DNA of 64,000 bases from Parietichytrium sp. I65-24A. Taxonomy: Eukaryota > Sar > Bigyra > Thraustochytrida > Thraustochytriidae. The stretch covers positions 310,001-374,000 of the forward strand of contig BLSF01000012.1 in assembly GCA_012862575.1 (NCBI GenBank), given 5' to 3'. Below are positions 44,194 through 54,020 of the stretch, piece by piece (within the stretch, counting starts at the first letter, position 1; every line of letters starts with the position of its first letter). Made by a program: the position numbers and the translations under genes. Below the pieces are notes generated by a model. The model was not told the DNA's origin. It did no database searches and saw only the letters and a program-made list of their open reading frames with translations.

Positions 44194-47142
44194 CTAAGAT
44201 GCGGCCGCAAAGCGGGAGTGACTTTGCAGTTCTTTCAAGAATGAGTCGTAGAGGACCGCAGAGTCGATTTTTGGCTTGCTAGTGAGGTCCACCGATTTTG
44301 CTCTCCGCGGCGCCGATGTATGTTTGATGCGCTTTGACTGCTTCTGCGCCTCCGCTACATCTTGCCTCTCACGATCGGCGGCTACAACTCGCATGCAATC
44401 TTGGAGATCAACTAGCCATCGCAAAACGTCATCCTCTAACGGAGTCAGGAGGATGACCGAGCATGCGGTCCGAATGGCTAAGCAGCCATCTACACTGTCT
44501 ACCGTTGTAATGTTTTGCACTTCCACCATCTTCACGATGTGGTACTTTGTTTTGGTCTTCCACTTATTTGCAGCTTTCAGAGTCAAGAACAGCGCTCCTG
44601 TAAAGAGCATCGCATAACACGACCCAGTCTTGACGCCCTGAATCTTGGCCAACTGCGTCGCAGGGCCATGTTCCGTATCTCCGCTTTGGGGGTGTTGGCC
44701 AGAAGAGCTCACTCCGGTGGTAAGGGTCTGAAAAGTAACCTTTCCGTAGCGGTAGAGTCGTTTGCATCTTGACTGGTCACCAAGCCCGAGCCTTTCTACA
44801 GGTTCCCTGGGTCGTAATTGCTGCGCGAGATCGATGGCCTTTCGGGTGTCGTAGTCTTGATGCTGCTTCATTATCTCGTTGACGTCATTGGCGATTTTTG
44901 AGACCTTGTCAAATGCCTCCTTGACCACGTAGTAAGACTCCTCATCCTCAGTTCCGTTGTACTTTAATATTTCGCGCATCAGGAGCGGATACTTGGTGAT
45001 TCGCTGCATCGGCTTGATGAGGAAAGAAGATAAGTCGAGATTATTGAGTCTCTCCCTTTCTTCGAATTGTTTTTGAGCAATGAACATTTTCGGCGAGATC
45101 GCATGACCATTCTTGTTCTTCTGCAAAGCCTTGCAGGCGATCGGCTGGTTGACGACGCAAGGAATACAGAGCTTCAGCCAGTCACTCATTTCTACCATAG
45201 ATTGACAAATCATTATAGCTGTTTGTCTTAAAGACATGTGCCATGCTCTGATTTGGTAATTGTCAAGAAACACGAATTCTGAGAGGTGTTCGCGGTGGAT
45301 ATGGTCGAGCATCTTGAGGAGATGCCTGAGATTTTCGACAAATTCCGTAGACACCAGGCCCTGTTGTGCAGCTCCCGTTTCGCTCACAGAAGTTTTAGAA
45401 AAACTTTGCTTGAGCAGCGCTTCGTTAGAACTCGAGCCTTTTACATTTGACTCCTGTGAGTAGATTGCTCTCTGCACACGCGGATCTCCCTTAATGATCG
45501 AAAACGTTTCCGACAAGGCTTGTATACTGGGAAGCCCTTCAGCAAGAGACAACAGGACTTGTTCGTGAACTCTTAGCAACGGAACCCAGTCAGAAAACAC
45601 TTGGCGTGTCAAGACGGGACCGAATGTTGTCTGGAATGGCCCAATATATACATCCAGAACCGTCTGCAGATCATGAACGTGGCGCATTTCGGTGTCGACG
45701 ACCTCCATGAGCGAGTGAAATAGCGAGTTGCACTGCTTTTCAAGTTTGAGAAGCTCTGGCGATATACACTCGCTATTTATTTTCGGAGCGCTCGCGTTAT
45801 TTTTGCTCGAGGACACGGAGCCGAAAGAGTCTGTGTGGCCCATGTGCAGATGCGAAGTGCTTGCACGCCGCGAATTTTTAATTAGTGCAACGTGAATAGA
45901 AGGAAAGTACCCAATTACCTCCTTTCCATCTCGCAGCGCTCGTCCTTTCCAGAGGACGCCGCCACTAGTCTCTGTCGAGGACTCGTCTTTTTCCTCCTCC
46001 TCCTGATCGATTATTTCAATGATCTGACCTTCGGAAAAGCTCAAGTGGCCAAGTTCGTGGCCATCATACGACACCCTCGCGCGAGCCATCGTTTTGGGGG
46101 GGCGAAACGCAGTTGGAATGGACTCCTGTTGTGGGCCTTTCTTTACCCAGCTTTCTTTTGAAGCAATCTTTCTCGCCTGCCGTAGCGGAGAACCATCCAA
46201 GGAGTTACCGGAAGAGAAGCTTCCGCTACTAATAGAAGCCACTTCTTCCTGGGCATCGGTGCGGACAGGGCTACTTCCACTCACACATGAACAGCTTCCT
46301 GTGCACCCGCCGCTATTATCCCTACAATGCTTGGCGATAGGTTGCGAAACATTGCTACGGTCTGATGACGGTGGGCTCGCCGACGTCGGCTGCCGAGGTG
46401 ATGGACTTGAATAGCTAGACTCCTGAGACAAGTCCGACTGAAAGTATACCTGTGCTTTCGGCTTCGATTCTGCAGCCCTTGGAGTTTCCCTTGACTGCAT
46501 CGCCGACCCATGTGCGCTGGGAAATGCCGCCGGCTCGTCTGCGCCTGTAGGCGTGCTTGGGCCTGATCTTCCCATCGAGATTCCCCCAGTCGCTGAGCTT
46601 GAGGGGCCTGATGGGACTGGCGGAGGCATACCACTTTTGAGAGCATTGCTCCTGCTGGGAGCCATCAACTGGGCGATTGCCGCATCTTTTGTACTCTGTG
46701 ACCAAGTTGGCAAAGGTGGTGGTACTTTCCTTCCTGTGCTTAGACGCTTCCTGGCTTGAAGCGGGGTTCCTGATGGCGCACTGGCATTGGCGGTCGCTGG
46801 AATTGGAGGGGGCGGAACCTGAGGCGGCGGGGGTGGTAATGCGGCACCTTCGTTTGGGCGAAAGGCTTGCTCATCGTTCTCAAGGGGTTGGTCCCGATGA
46901 ACTTGAACGATTCGATAACTGATTGGCCGAGGCGGTGGCGCTGGTTTATCCTTGGCCGAGCTATTGTCCTCTGCTTTATTCTTCGAAAGCGGCGGGGGTA
47001 CTCTTTTCGAAGGGCGCGGTGGCGGTGAAGGACCCCTCTGGGTGATCGGAGTGGACGACATTGGCGATTTTACTGCATGCGTTGCTCTCTCTTCACTCGT
47101 GTGACAATGAATTGCACTTTCCACGCCGCAGCCGGTTTCCAT
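44194..47142 (-). CDS. SH3-DH-PH Rho guanine nucleotide exchange factor
   Basis: 982 residues from this start. A proline-rich disordered region (about 28-330; PPPRPSKRVPPPL, PPPPPQVPPPPIP) precedes an SH3 domain at about 351-422 (ARARVSYDGHELGHLSFSEG, GYFPSIHVALI). A DH domain follows at about 470-790 (SLMEVVDTEMRHVHDLQTVL, then SSFLIKPMQRITKYPLLMRE). The DH carries a Ser-rich insert of ~60 residues and a second inserted loop. A PH domain (about 810-925; KLYRYGKVTFQ, DDVLRWLVDLQDCM) ends the folded part. The start is uncertain: ATGs at 47061 (MSSTPITQ) and 47406 are in frame. The layout resembles SH3-containing GEFs acting on Rac/Rho at the cortex. The proline motifs could bind its own or other SH3 domains. 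Confidence 0.87.
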   Translation of the reverse strand: METGCGVESAIHCHTSEERATHAVKSPMSSTPITQRGPSPPPRPSKRVPPPLSKNKAEDNSSAKDKPAPPPRPISYRIVQVHRDQPLENDEQAFRPNEGAALPPPPPQVPPPPIPATANASAPSGTPLQARKRLSTGRKVPPPLPTWSQSTKDAAIAQLMAPSRSNALKSGMPPPVPSGPSSSATGGISMGRSGPSTPTGADEPAAFPSAHGSAMQSRETPRAAESKPKAQVYFQSDLSQESSYSSPSPRQPTSASPPSSDRSNVSQPIAKHCRDNSGGCTGSCSCVSGSSPVRTDAQEEVASISSGSFSSGNSLDGSPLRQARKIASKESWVKKGPQQESIPTAFRPPKTMARARVSYDGHELGHLSFSEGQIIEIIDQEEEEKDESSTETSGGVLWKGRALRDGKEVIGYFPSIHVALIKNSRRASTSHLHMGHTDSFGSVSSSKNNASAPKINSECISPELLKLEKQCNSLFHSLMEVVDTEMRHVHDLQTVLDVYIGPFQTTFGPVLTRQVFSDWVPLLRVHEQVLLSLAEGLPSIQALSETFSIIKGDPRVQRAIYSQESNVKGSSSNEALLKQSFSKTSVSETGAAQQGLVSTEFVENLRHLLKMLDHIHREHLSEFVFLDNYQIRAWHMSLRQTAIMICQSMVEMSDWLKLCIPCVVNQPIACKALQKNKNGHAISPKMFIAQKQFEERERLNNLDLSSFLIKPMQRITKYPLLMREILKYNGTEDEESYYVVKEAFDKVSKIANDVNEIMKQHQDYDTRKAIDLAQQLRPREPVERLGLGDQSRCKRLYRYGKVTFQTLTTGVSSSGQHPQSGDTEHGPATQLAKIQGVKTGSCYAMLFTGALFLTLKAANKWKTKTKYHIVKMVEVQNITTVDSVDGCLAIRTACSVILLTPLEDDVLRWLVDLQDCMRVVAADRERQDVAEAQKQSKRIKHTSAPRRAKSVDLTSKPKIDSAVLYDSFLKELQSHSRFAAAS

Positions 47143-47406
47143 GCTCTGGAAGGACCGGCGCAAGGGGCACTCTGCTGAAATGGCTGAGTGCTCTGTCGTC
47201 AAATTTTGGGAGAAACGTGTCCAGGGCACCTGCGAAAGACTCCGACTCTCCGAGTCCCTGTCTCTGGTATGGCTGCCAGCGAAAGCTATTTTCAAGCGCC
47301 AGCTCAGCGCCAGAGAAGCACGATTCGTCGCGTTTTCGAGCCGGACGACTGCCAAGGGCGACACAGGACACACGACACTCCTTGCGACTCTTCTTATCAT
47401 GCCCAA

Positions 47407-48161
47407 AAGACCGAAAGACTATTTGGGGCCGTTGAGGTCACAGCGCGCTCCCAGCGCTCTTCCCTGCCATTTGCTAGGCCTGTCGATACGAGTAGGCATG
47501 CGTTGCCGAAGCTTGCACTAGCTAGGCGTGCGAATAGGCGCACATACCGCATATTCGTAGCCAAGCGACGCATTGATAGTACGGTGGTACTACCGGAGTG
47601 CCGAGCTACGATAACCGTGGTACTGGGGCTAGCGCATCGTAGCTTTCTTCCCTGTCCGGGTCTTTTCAATCTAAGAAAGGCCTCCTACCGGTACTCAGTA
47701 CCTGCCTATCCTTATCTTGCATCGAACTTCCAATGTTGGACATCGTCGGTTTTGTTTATTTTTTATGCTTTCAAAAAAGACCCCATGGCGCTGCGCCTCA
47801 CCTGTGATTTGTTGCTCCGATTCGGATGAGCTCGAAGCGGTGGGCAGAGTGAGTACAGCTCCGGTGTAGTACCGTCAAGAGACCAAATAAATTCCCAAAA
47901 ATAGTTTTCGCGTTTCTTCCTGGAGTAAAGATCAAGTGTTCTGGAGGTTTTTTGGTGTATTTCAGGCTCGCAAGACGGCAACACGGTACTCAGTTCCGAG
48001 CGGTCTCTGTTTAACAAGTTTAAGCCGGACTAGCAACCTCAAGGTGGTCGAATTGTGTAGAACATGCAACATCTGACTGCGAATTCTAAATCGAAAAATT
48101 TAGCCGTTGGACTCCAAACTTTCAAAGTTAAAGTTGACTGTACTCAATACCGTAAACATTA
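47407..48161. other. Intergenic, no gene seen
   Basis: Spacer between two minus-strand genes. Frames here lack domain signal. A GAGTGAGTACAGC stretch at about 47846 resembles the recurrent motif. Confidence 0.45.
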
Positions 48162-51100
48162 TTAGTTTCCTCTGGTTCTCACGAAGTTTAGGAAGTCATG
48201 TGTGCGAAAAACTCCCTCTGAAGAGAAACGTGCAAGAACCCGCTTGAGTTGCTCTGTTGACAACGGCAGCCCGAGTTCTTTAGTGCAAAGGGTGAACTGT
48301 CGTGCCGTTAGCTTGGTTTTCTCTCCGAATCTTTCGCACTCTTGCGCAAATGAGATCCCATCGCGATCAAGATCCTCAAGGCGCCTGTACAGCCGAGAAG
48401 CGATGACATCCCATTCTTGCTCGTCTTGATCCAAGAGCTCTTCGAAAGCCGAAAACGATAGCTTTTTATTCGGCGGACAGATGAGATGTACTTCGTTGTC
48501 ATCGAAGATGAGTCCGAGTGAGATGATGAAACGTTTCATCTCGTTATGGCCCATGAAATCTTTTCCGCGCGAAAAATTCGCAAATTGGGTAGACAAGTCA
48601 AACTTTGGATCTCGAGATCCCATTTCAAGCACCCTCTTTCTCAAAGTTGAAAGTATTTGTCCAGCGCTCAGCCCCGCTGCACCAGAGGACGATGACTCGA
48701 GAATGTTGACATCGCTTGACAACCTCTCGTAGTCAACGCACCCATTCCCCTCTGTGTCGTACGCGCACATGAGGCTCATGAGAATCTCTTCGGAAAGTTC
48801 GATTCTCAGATCGCACCGAAGAGCACGCCGAAAGTCGTATCGCGTCAGGATGCCAAATCCGTCTTTGTCTCGAGTCTTCATTGATTCAATTAGCATTGCC
48901 TTGCAATTTTGCTTTCTTAAAGCAACAACCAGATTCTGCAAAGCCAACTCTTTACTGGCGGAGCTGAGTGCGTGAACCCGGTATTCTTCGCAAAAGGAAA
49001 TGTAGTCCACGAATTTGTCGTCCAGCACGCGGTGCTCCCCTTCCGCGGCCTGATACTTGAGAGCAATTTGCAACAAATCGCTAACCGACAGTACCTTTTC
49101 GAGGTTTAGCTCGTGGACAAGTTTGTTTAGAGCGGAGACGAAGTCTGTGCTCCGTATTTCTCCGCAGCCCCCGCCATCAAATTTTTCAAAGTGGCTCAAA
49201 AGATCATATCTGTTGCAATGGGCGCCTGCTTCTAAGGACTCCTGAACAAATTTGAATAATTGCCGTTCCTTTTGCACCAAATTTACCTTTGCGATACCCT
49301 CCAGCGGCGTCCGGCTGTTGAGCATTGCTTCAACACGCCCCCCGGATTCAACTACGTCTTTTAAGGCGTGATAATCGATCCGGTCCTTTTTCTCGATACG
49401 AGTGCGCAACACACTCCAGTCTTTTGGAGAGAGATCGATTTCGCAGATTCGCAAAACCCTTTTGAAATCTTTGCTGTGTATCGTCCCGTCACCGTTTTTA
49501 TCGAAACCTTGAAACACGTACAAGTAGTCTGAGCCCGAGAATTGGCGTGCAATTCTCTTATGCAGGAATGCAATGTTCCGATAGTCCATTTCGCTGGATT
49601 CAGACACGAGCTCGAGAAATTTCTTATAGTCCACGCGATCCTCTTGAATGAGATAGTTCGACAGCGCCTTGTGCTCGCTCTCTGGGATCTCGATACCTTT
49701 TCTCTCCAACACTTGCTTGAAGTGTTTTTTGCTCAAGAAACCCGATCGAGTTTGATCTCTTGCTCGGAAGCACTTTTTGAGACGAAGCGGGCCTCCGTTG
49801 GTTCGTACAGCATCTTCGACTGCCGCTTGGATGCGATACAAATTCAATCCTTCCTTTCCCTTCTGTCCGGCAGGCGCCTCCATGTGGCGCATCTTTTCGA
49901 AGTGAAGGACCCAACTTTTCTTCATGTCTTGACGTACGAGGCCGGCTACTAACCCGCTTTCCTGCTCGCCATCGGCGTTTATGGAATCTGCGTCTTGCTC
50001 CGCAGCCCCATTCAGCCACCAAACTGGGCATGCAGCACGGTTGCTCTTTTTGCGATATCTTCGCTCGAACTGGCCAACAGCCATAGTAGAGCTCTGTGCA
50101 TCCTCCTTCTGCGTGGATCTGATTTCACCTTCGGACTCTTCCTCGCTCGCGGATGATGTGCGGCTCGACAGGTCTCCGGATTCGTGTTCGTGGGCTTCCG
50201 CGTTTGAGCTGCCCAAGGTGACTCTTGGAGAAACAATCATCTTGCCTACTGGGCTGTGTCTATGGTCGCCATTAGATTCAACACCATTAAATTTTGAAAC
50301 ACGCGCAAAGTTCTCTTCAGACCCAAGTATCCTGCTTAAATCCCTGGCCGTAATCACCCCGTCCTGATCTCTGTCAAACTTATCCACCAGCCTATCATGG
50401 TCGCCGTCTGCACAAAAGAGAGCGAGGGCCCCGATTTTCGCCAGAACGTGCAAAAATGTCGCTTTCGTTACTTTTCCATCAGCCGCGCTCACACCAAACA
50501 AAGCACTAAAGAGCTTGTCAGAGTCTCCGCCGAAGTCCGTTGCTAGCACCTTGAGGTCCGCAAGGAGGCTGCGGTATGCCTTTCGAAAAGTACTACCTGC
50601 AGAGCCAGACGACTGTGACCTGGCCCCCTTCTTCTCGTCCGTGTCGGGCTTGAAATGGGTGACGAAGATTTTGAATCGTTCATACGTTACCCCGTTGTAT
50701 TTCTCAAATTTCGGTTCCAAAGCTGCGAGAAGCTGAAGCGCATCGCCTCTGCGAATCCTGACATGCTCCCGCTTCAGTATGTCCCTCAGCCTTTGAAGAT
50801 CTAGAACGTCTTCCTGAGCGTCGCTCTTTCGCTTGCTTGTGACGAGCCTCTCCCAGGCGTAAGGTAGATCAAGGGAGCGCTGAAGTTTCCCGTTTGGAGC
50901 GCATCGCATTGCCTTTGCCTCGGCGGCCCTGTGCAACACTTTAGCTGCGTGCCGAACTGCAGGACTTAGAGAAATCAGGCGGTGCTGAAGTGCTTTGTTC
51001 AGCCCAACGCTATTGTCCTGAACAAATTTTATAAACTCTGAGAGCTCTACAAACCCGTTTCGATTAGTATCAACTCGATCCATCAGCCGCTGCATCTCCA

Positions 51101-53057
51101 TCGGCGTGGTGGGAATTCCCATTTGTTGCAAGGTTCGTTGAAGTTCGAAGGCGGACAATTTCCCATCCTGGTTAATGTCAAGCTGATGGAAAAGCTCAGG
51201 CAGGCTCAGCCCACTCTCATGCAGCTGTCGAAATTCCTCTTTTATCTCGTGCAAGAGAGAGCTCAATTCTTTGTCAGAGAGTTCGAAAAACTCCACAATG
51301 TCGTCCCGTAGTACTACCCCTTCTTGATTTATATCCAGCTTATCGAAAATCAGAGCCAAGTCTCTGAAGGAAAGATCTATTCCAAGCCCTTTGAGCGCCT
51401 GTACAAATTGCTTCTTGGTGACATGGTCGTTTTCGCGGGTCATCTTGTCAACAAAAGCAGCTTCAATTTCAAATGGCGCTGAAGTACGGTTCGCGGAGTG
51501 GTCCTGAACGAGACGCTCGCGAACGATGTCTCGCAGTCGCTTCTCGAGAGCCACTTCGTATGGCGCCCCCTGTTTGGTTGTAATTTTTGCAAGGTTTTGC
51601 CGTAATAAATATTCCCGCGAGTAAGTCTCGTCCTGTTTTCGATACCATATAAACACGGCATGTGCTTCGGAGCCGAAGTTGTGATAGAAACGTTTGAAAC
51701 CTCTGCACGGCGGGGACCACAGCGATGAAGAGAGACTATTGATGGCCCCTCTTGTAACAGCAATGTCCACAACGACGTCGCCGATGTGATGGGTGGCATC
51801 TGAACCTTTGACACTCTTTGTCCATAGGTATTTTGGAGCTTGACGGAATGGGAGAACCGCGGAAGTTCTTGTTAAAGGAAGCTTTTGACAGTCAAAACCA
51901 TCTGCAAGCAGCCCTGCATGCTGCGGGTCGCTCTCGACCTCGAAATTTGTCACTGCACGAACCTCTGCACGATTGCGTTTTGCGGCGAAAGCTCTGCTCC
52001 CTGCAGAAGTCTTTCTTTTTCCGCTTGCACTTGAGTCCGAAGCACTGCTCTTTTGTTCACTTTCACTGCCGCCGTCAGATTCACTCTCGCTGTTAGAGGA
52101 GGCAGAATCGGAGTCAGACGTCTCTGCTTGTGACTCTTTGGCAAAACGCGTTTTCCGCTCCGTTTTAATTCTTGACAGCTGCTCAACAGAGCTCCACTTC
52201 GCCCAGAGCGAAAGTTCTGTACGACTGCCTTCGGAGAGCTGATACGTAATCGCACAAAACCCGCTCGCTAAGAGCATATCGCGATCTTTCTTCTTTATGC
52301 TTCGCTTTAGTTCCAACTGCGACAAAAACTTCTCATCTCGTTGATGATCGTTAAGAAACTTGTCGTCATCAGCCCGGACGAACTTCTTGAAATCTTTCAA
52401 GCCAGTTCCTATCCACTCCAAAATTCTGCCCAGCTCCCCCGGCGTCAGATAATGCTCCAGCTCCTCCAGGATGTTTTGAACCTTTTGCGAGCTTATGTGT
52501 TGCTGAAGCCTGTCGTCCTTCAAACTGGTGTAAATCTCCAGGGGAGGCTTCCCAGAAAATATGCCAAGTATTTCGTTCCGAAGTTGCATGGCTATTTGAG
52601 CGAGTTGGGCATTGCTGAAGGAGCAAAAACTAACAAACTCGTCGAATGAAATATTTCCGCTGCGTCTAATGTTGACGGCTCCGAACAATTGGGAGAATCT
52701 GCGCTCAGACACCTTTCCTAACGCATCCTTTGTGAGCCGCCCAAACTGATGCGACCCCATCTCATTTGACCCATCAGAATAGAATTGAAATCTCTTGAGT
52801 ATTGCCTCCAGTGCTTTGGAGCCGCCCGAAGACTGGCCTCGCTTCCTGGACCCAACGCTGGACCATGAAAAAGACCTTGCCCTTCGCAATACGCCTTCTT
52901 GTCTCTTTAGACCTTGCCTCTCCTGAATATCCTCGTCTTCCTGCTGTGGTGGCAGCCGCACCATATCCCTAATCTTGGTTGCATCTTCCTCGAAGGAGCT
53001 CTTGCGTGCGCTCTTCTTGGAACTGACAAAACCAAGTCTCTGTATACTGGCTTCCAT
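48162..53057 (-). CDS. Giant multi-EF-hand protein with MABP-like segment
   Basis: 1631 residues without interruption. Helix-loop-helix pairs recur along the protein. Near-canonical calcium loops include DINQDGKLSAFE, DTNRNGFVELSE, DRDQDGVITARD and DKNGDGTIHSKD, and DTEGNGCVDYER. Others are degenerate (for example DINQEGVVLRDD, DGGGCGEIRSTD, LDRDGISFAQE). Residues ~405-475 (VVVDIAVTRG, CRGFKRFYHNFGSEAHAVFIWYRK) resemble the MABP repeat seen in MVB12/DENN proteins. A Ser/Asp-rich linker is at ~310-345, and a second acidic Ser/Glu linker lies farther on. A calcium-responsive scaffold, maybe at membranes, is inferred. It could also be a flagellar EF-hand protein (EFCAB6-like). Confidence 0.75.
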   Translation of the reverse strand: MEASIQRLGFVSSKKSARKSSFEEDATKIRDMVRLPPQQEDEDIQERQGLKRQEGVLRRARSFSWSSVGSRKRGQSSGGSKALEAILKRFQFYSDGSNEMGSHQFGRLTKDALGKVSERRFSQLFGAVNIRRSGNISFDEFVSFCSFSNAQLAQIAMQLRNEILGIFSGKPPLEIYTSLKDDRLQQHISSQKVQNILEELEHYLTPGELGRILEWIGTGLKDFKKFVRADDDKFLNDHQRDEKFLSQLELKRSIKKKDRDMLLASGFCAITYQLSEGSRTELSLWAKWSSVEQLSRIKTERKTRFAKESQAETSDSDSASSNSESESDGGSESEQKSSASDSSASGKRKTSAGSRAFAAKRNRAEVRAVTNFEVESDPQHAGLLADGFDCQKLPLTRTSAVLPFRQAPKYLWTKSVKGSDATHHIGDVVVDIAVTRGAINSLSSSLWSPPCRGFKRFYHNFGSEAHAVFIWYRKQDETYSREYLLRQNLAKITTKQGAPYEVALEKRLRDIVRERLVQDHSANRTSAPFEIEAAFVDKMTRENDHVTKKQFVQALKGLGIDLSFRDLALIFDKLDINQEGVVLRDDIVEFFELSDKELSSLLHEIKEEFRQLHESGLSLPELFHQLDINQDGKLSAFELQRTLQQMGIPTTPMEMQRLMDRVDTNRNGFVELSEFIKFVQDNSVGLNKALQHRLISLSPAVRHAAKVLHRAAEAKAMRCAPNGKLQRSLDLPYAWERLVTSKRKSDAQEDVLDLQRLRDILKREHVRIRRGDALQLLAALEPKFEKYNGVTYERFKIFVTHFKPDTDEKKGARSQSSGSAGSTFRKAYRSLLADLKVLATDFGGDSDKLFSALFGVSAADGKVTKATFLHVLAKIGALALFCADGDHDRLVDKFDRDQDGVITARDLSRILGSEENFARVSKFNGVESNGDHRHSPVGKMIVSPRVTLGSSNAEAHEHESGDLSSRTSSASEEESEGEIRSTQKEDAQSSTMAVGQFERRYRKKSNRAACPVWWLNGAAEQDADSINADGEQESGLVAGLVRQDMKKSWVLHFEKMRHMEAPAGQKGKEGLNLYRIQAAVEDAVRTNGGPLRLKKCFRARDQTRSGFLSKKHFKQVLERKGIEIPESEHKALSNYLIQEDRVDYKKFLELVSESSEMDYRNIAFLHKRIARQFSGSDYLYVFQGFDKNGDGTIHSKDFKRVLRICEIDLSPKDWSVLRTRIEKKDRIDYHALKDVVESGGRVEAMLNSRTPLEGIAKVNLVQKERQLFKFVQESLEAGAHCNRYDLLSHFEKFDGGGCGEIRSTDFVSALNKLVHELNLEKVLSVSDLLQIALKYQAAEGEHRVLDDKFVDYISFCEEYRVHALSSASKELALQNLVVALRKQNCKAMLIESMKTRDKDGFGILTRYDFRRALRCDLRIELSEEILMSLMCAYDTEGNGCVDYERLSSDVNILESSSSGAAGLSAGQILSTLRKRVLEMGSRDPKFDLSTQFANFSRGKDFMGHNEMKRFIISLGLIFDDNEVHLICPPNKKLSFSAFEELLDQDEQEWDVIASRLYRRLEDLDRDGISFAQECERFGEKTKLTARQFTLCTKELGLPLSTEQLKRVLARFSSEGVFRTHDFLNFVRTRGN

Positions 53058-54020
53058 AGCTTCGTAGCTGCCGCAACCAGCCCTCCACTTGGCGACAGAG
53101 GTGCAGCCCTACTCTTCCGCCGAGTTCTGCGATAGGTGTAGATGGCGATTCTCCGCCCAAGCTCTCCGCCTTTGCGCTGTGCCCTATGAGTCCACACTTG
53201 CAAAACAGCGTCGCCGCAGAGTCTTGCGCACGAGCGTGCTCACCAGGTCCTCTCTTTCTTCATCGCGCCGCATCGTAAGATCATGCTACTCGATACTCCG
53301 ACACATCCTGTTAGCAGTGCCTCGGACACCACCATCGTATTTGCTAGCAGCGGAATAGGATCCCCAACGGCTATTTCGTGATCCAAGGCCACATAGCACC
53401 TGATAGAGGGGCATATATCCCTGTTCCTACCGACAATCCGTATGATATCAGTACGCTTATACGATTCACGTTCCTTCCTCGAGAGAATGTTCTCTCTGTA
53501 CGTGATCAATACGCGTTCATGGTGTGATGGGGATCCCTAGGAATCCCTTAGGACGAGTTGTGGGGCACTTTCAGGACTTTCAGGAGTGAGGTGTCTGGCG
53601 ATGTCTGGCGTCAAGGTTGTCAAGGTTGTCAAGGTTGTCAAGGTTGTCAAGGTGGTGCCTGAACACGTGCGTCCGCGTATAATTGCGTAAGCTGACGAAG
53701 CCGACTTTAAGCGTACCGTAGCGGGACCGAAGCTGGATCCAGGGCGGCAGGAGTGGCAGGAGTGGCAGGAGCGTCCTTTGGTAAGCGGGCCTTGTAAACT
53801 CCAAAACACACTCACACACTCACACATGTTGTCTGCCCGATCCAGCGACACGCCTGAACAGACTAGCTAGCTGAGTGGAGCAAGAGCCCGCCTGCGCTCA
53901 AGTGCAGGTGCTTTCCGCGTTTGCAGAAGCGGAACACACCCTTGGTTCAATTGGTCCACAGAGCCCCAGCACCGAGCTCCCGCGACTACGGAGAGGGAGG
54001 AGAGTGTTCCACTAGCTTCG
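53058..54020. repeat. Divergent intergenic region with two 9-bp tandem repeats
   Basis: Between divergent genes. TCAAGGTTG is repeated about five times at 53611-53655 (last unit altered). GGCAGGAGT is repeated three times at 53746-53772. A CACTCACA run is near 53809-53826. No gene was seen. Confidence 0.7.

Noticed and set aside
47188-47829. 213-residue plus-strand frame
   Set aside because: Opposes the upstream leader of the RhoGEF and spacer; sequence looks random.
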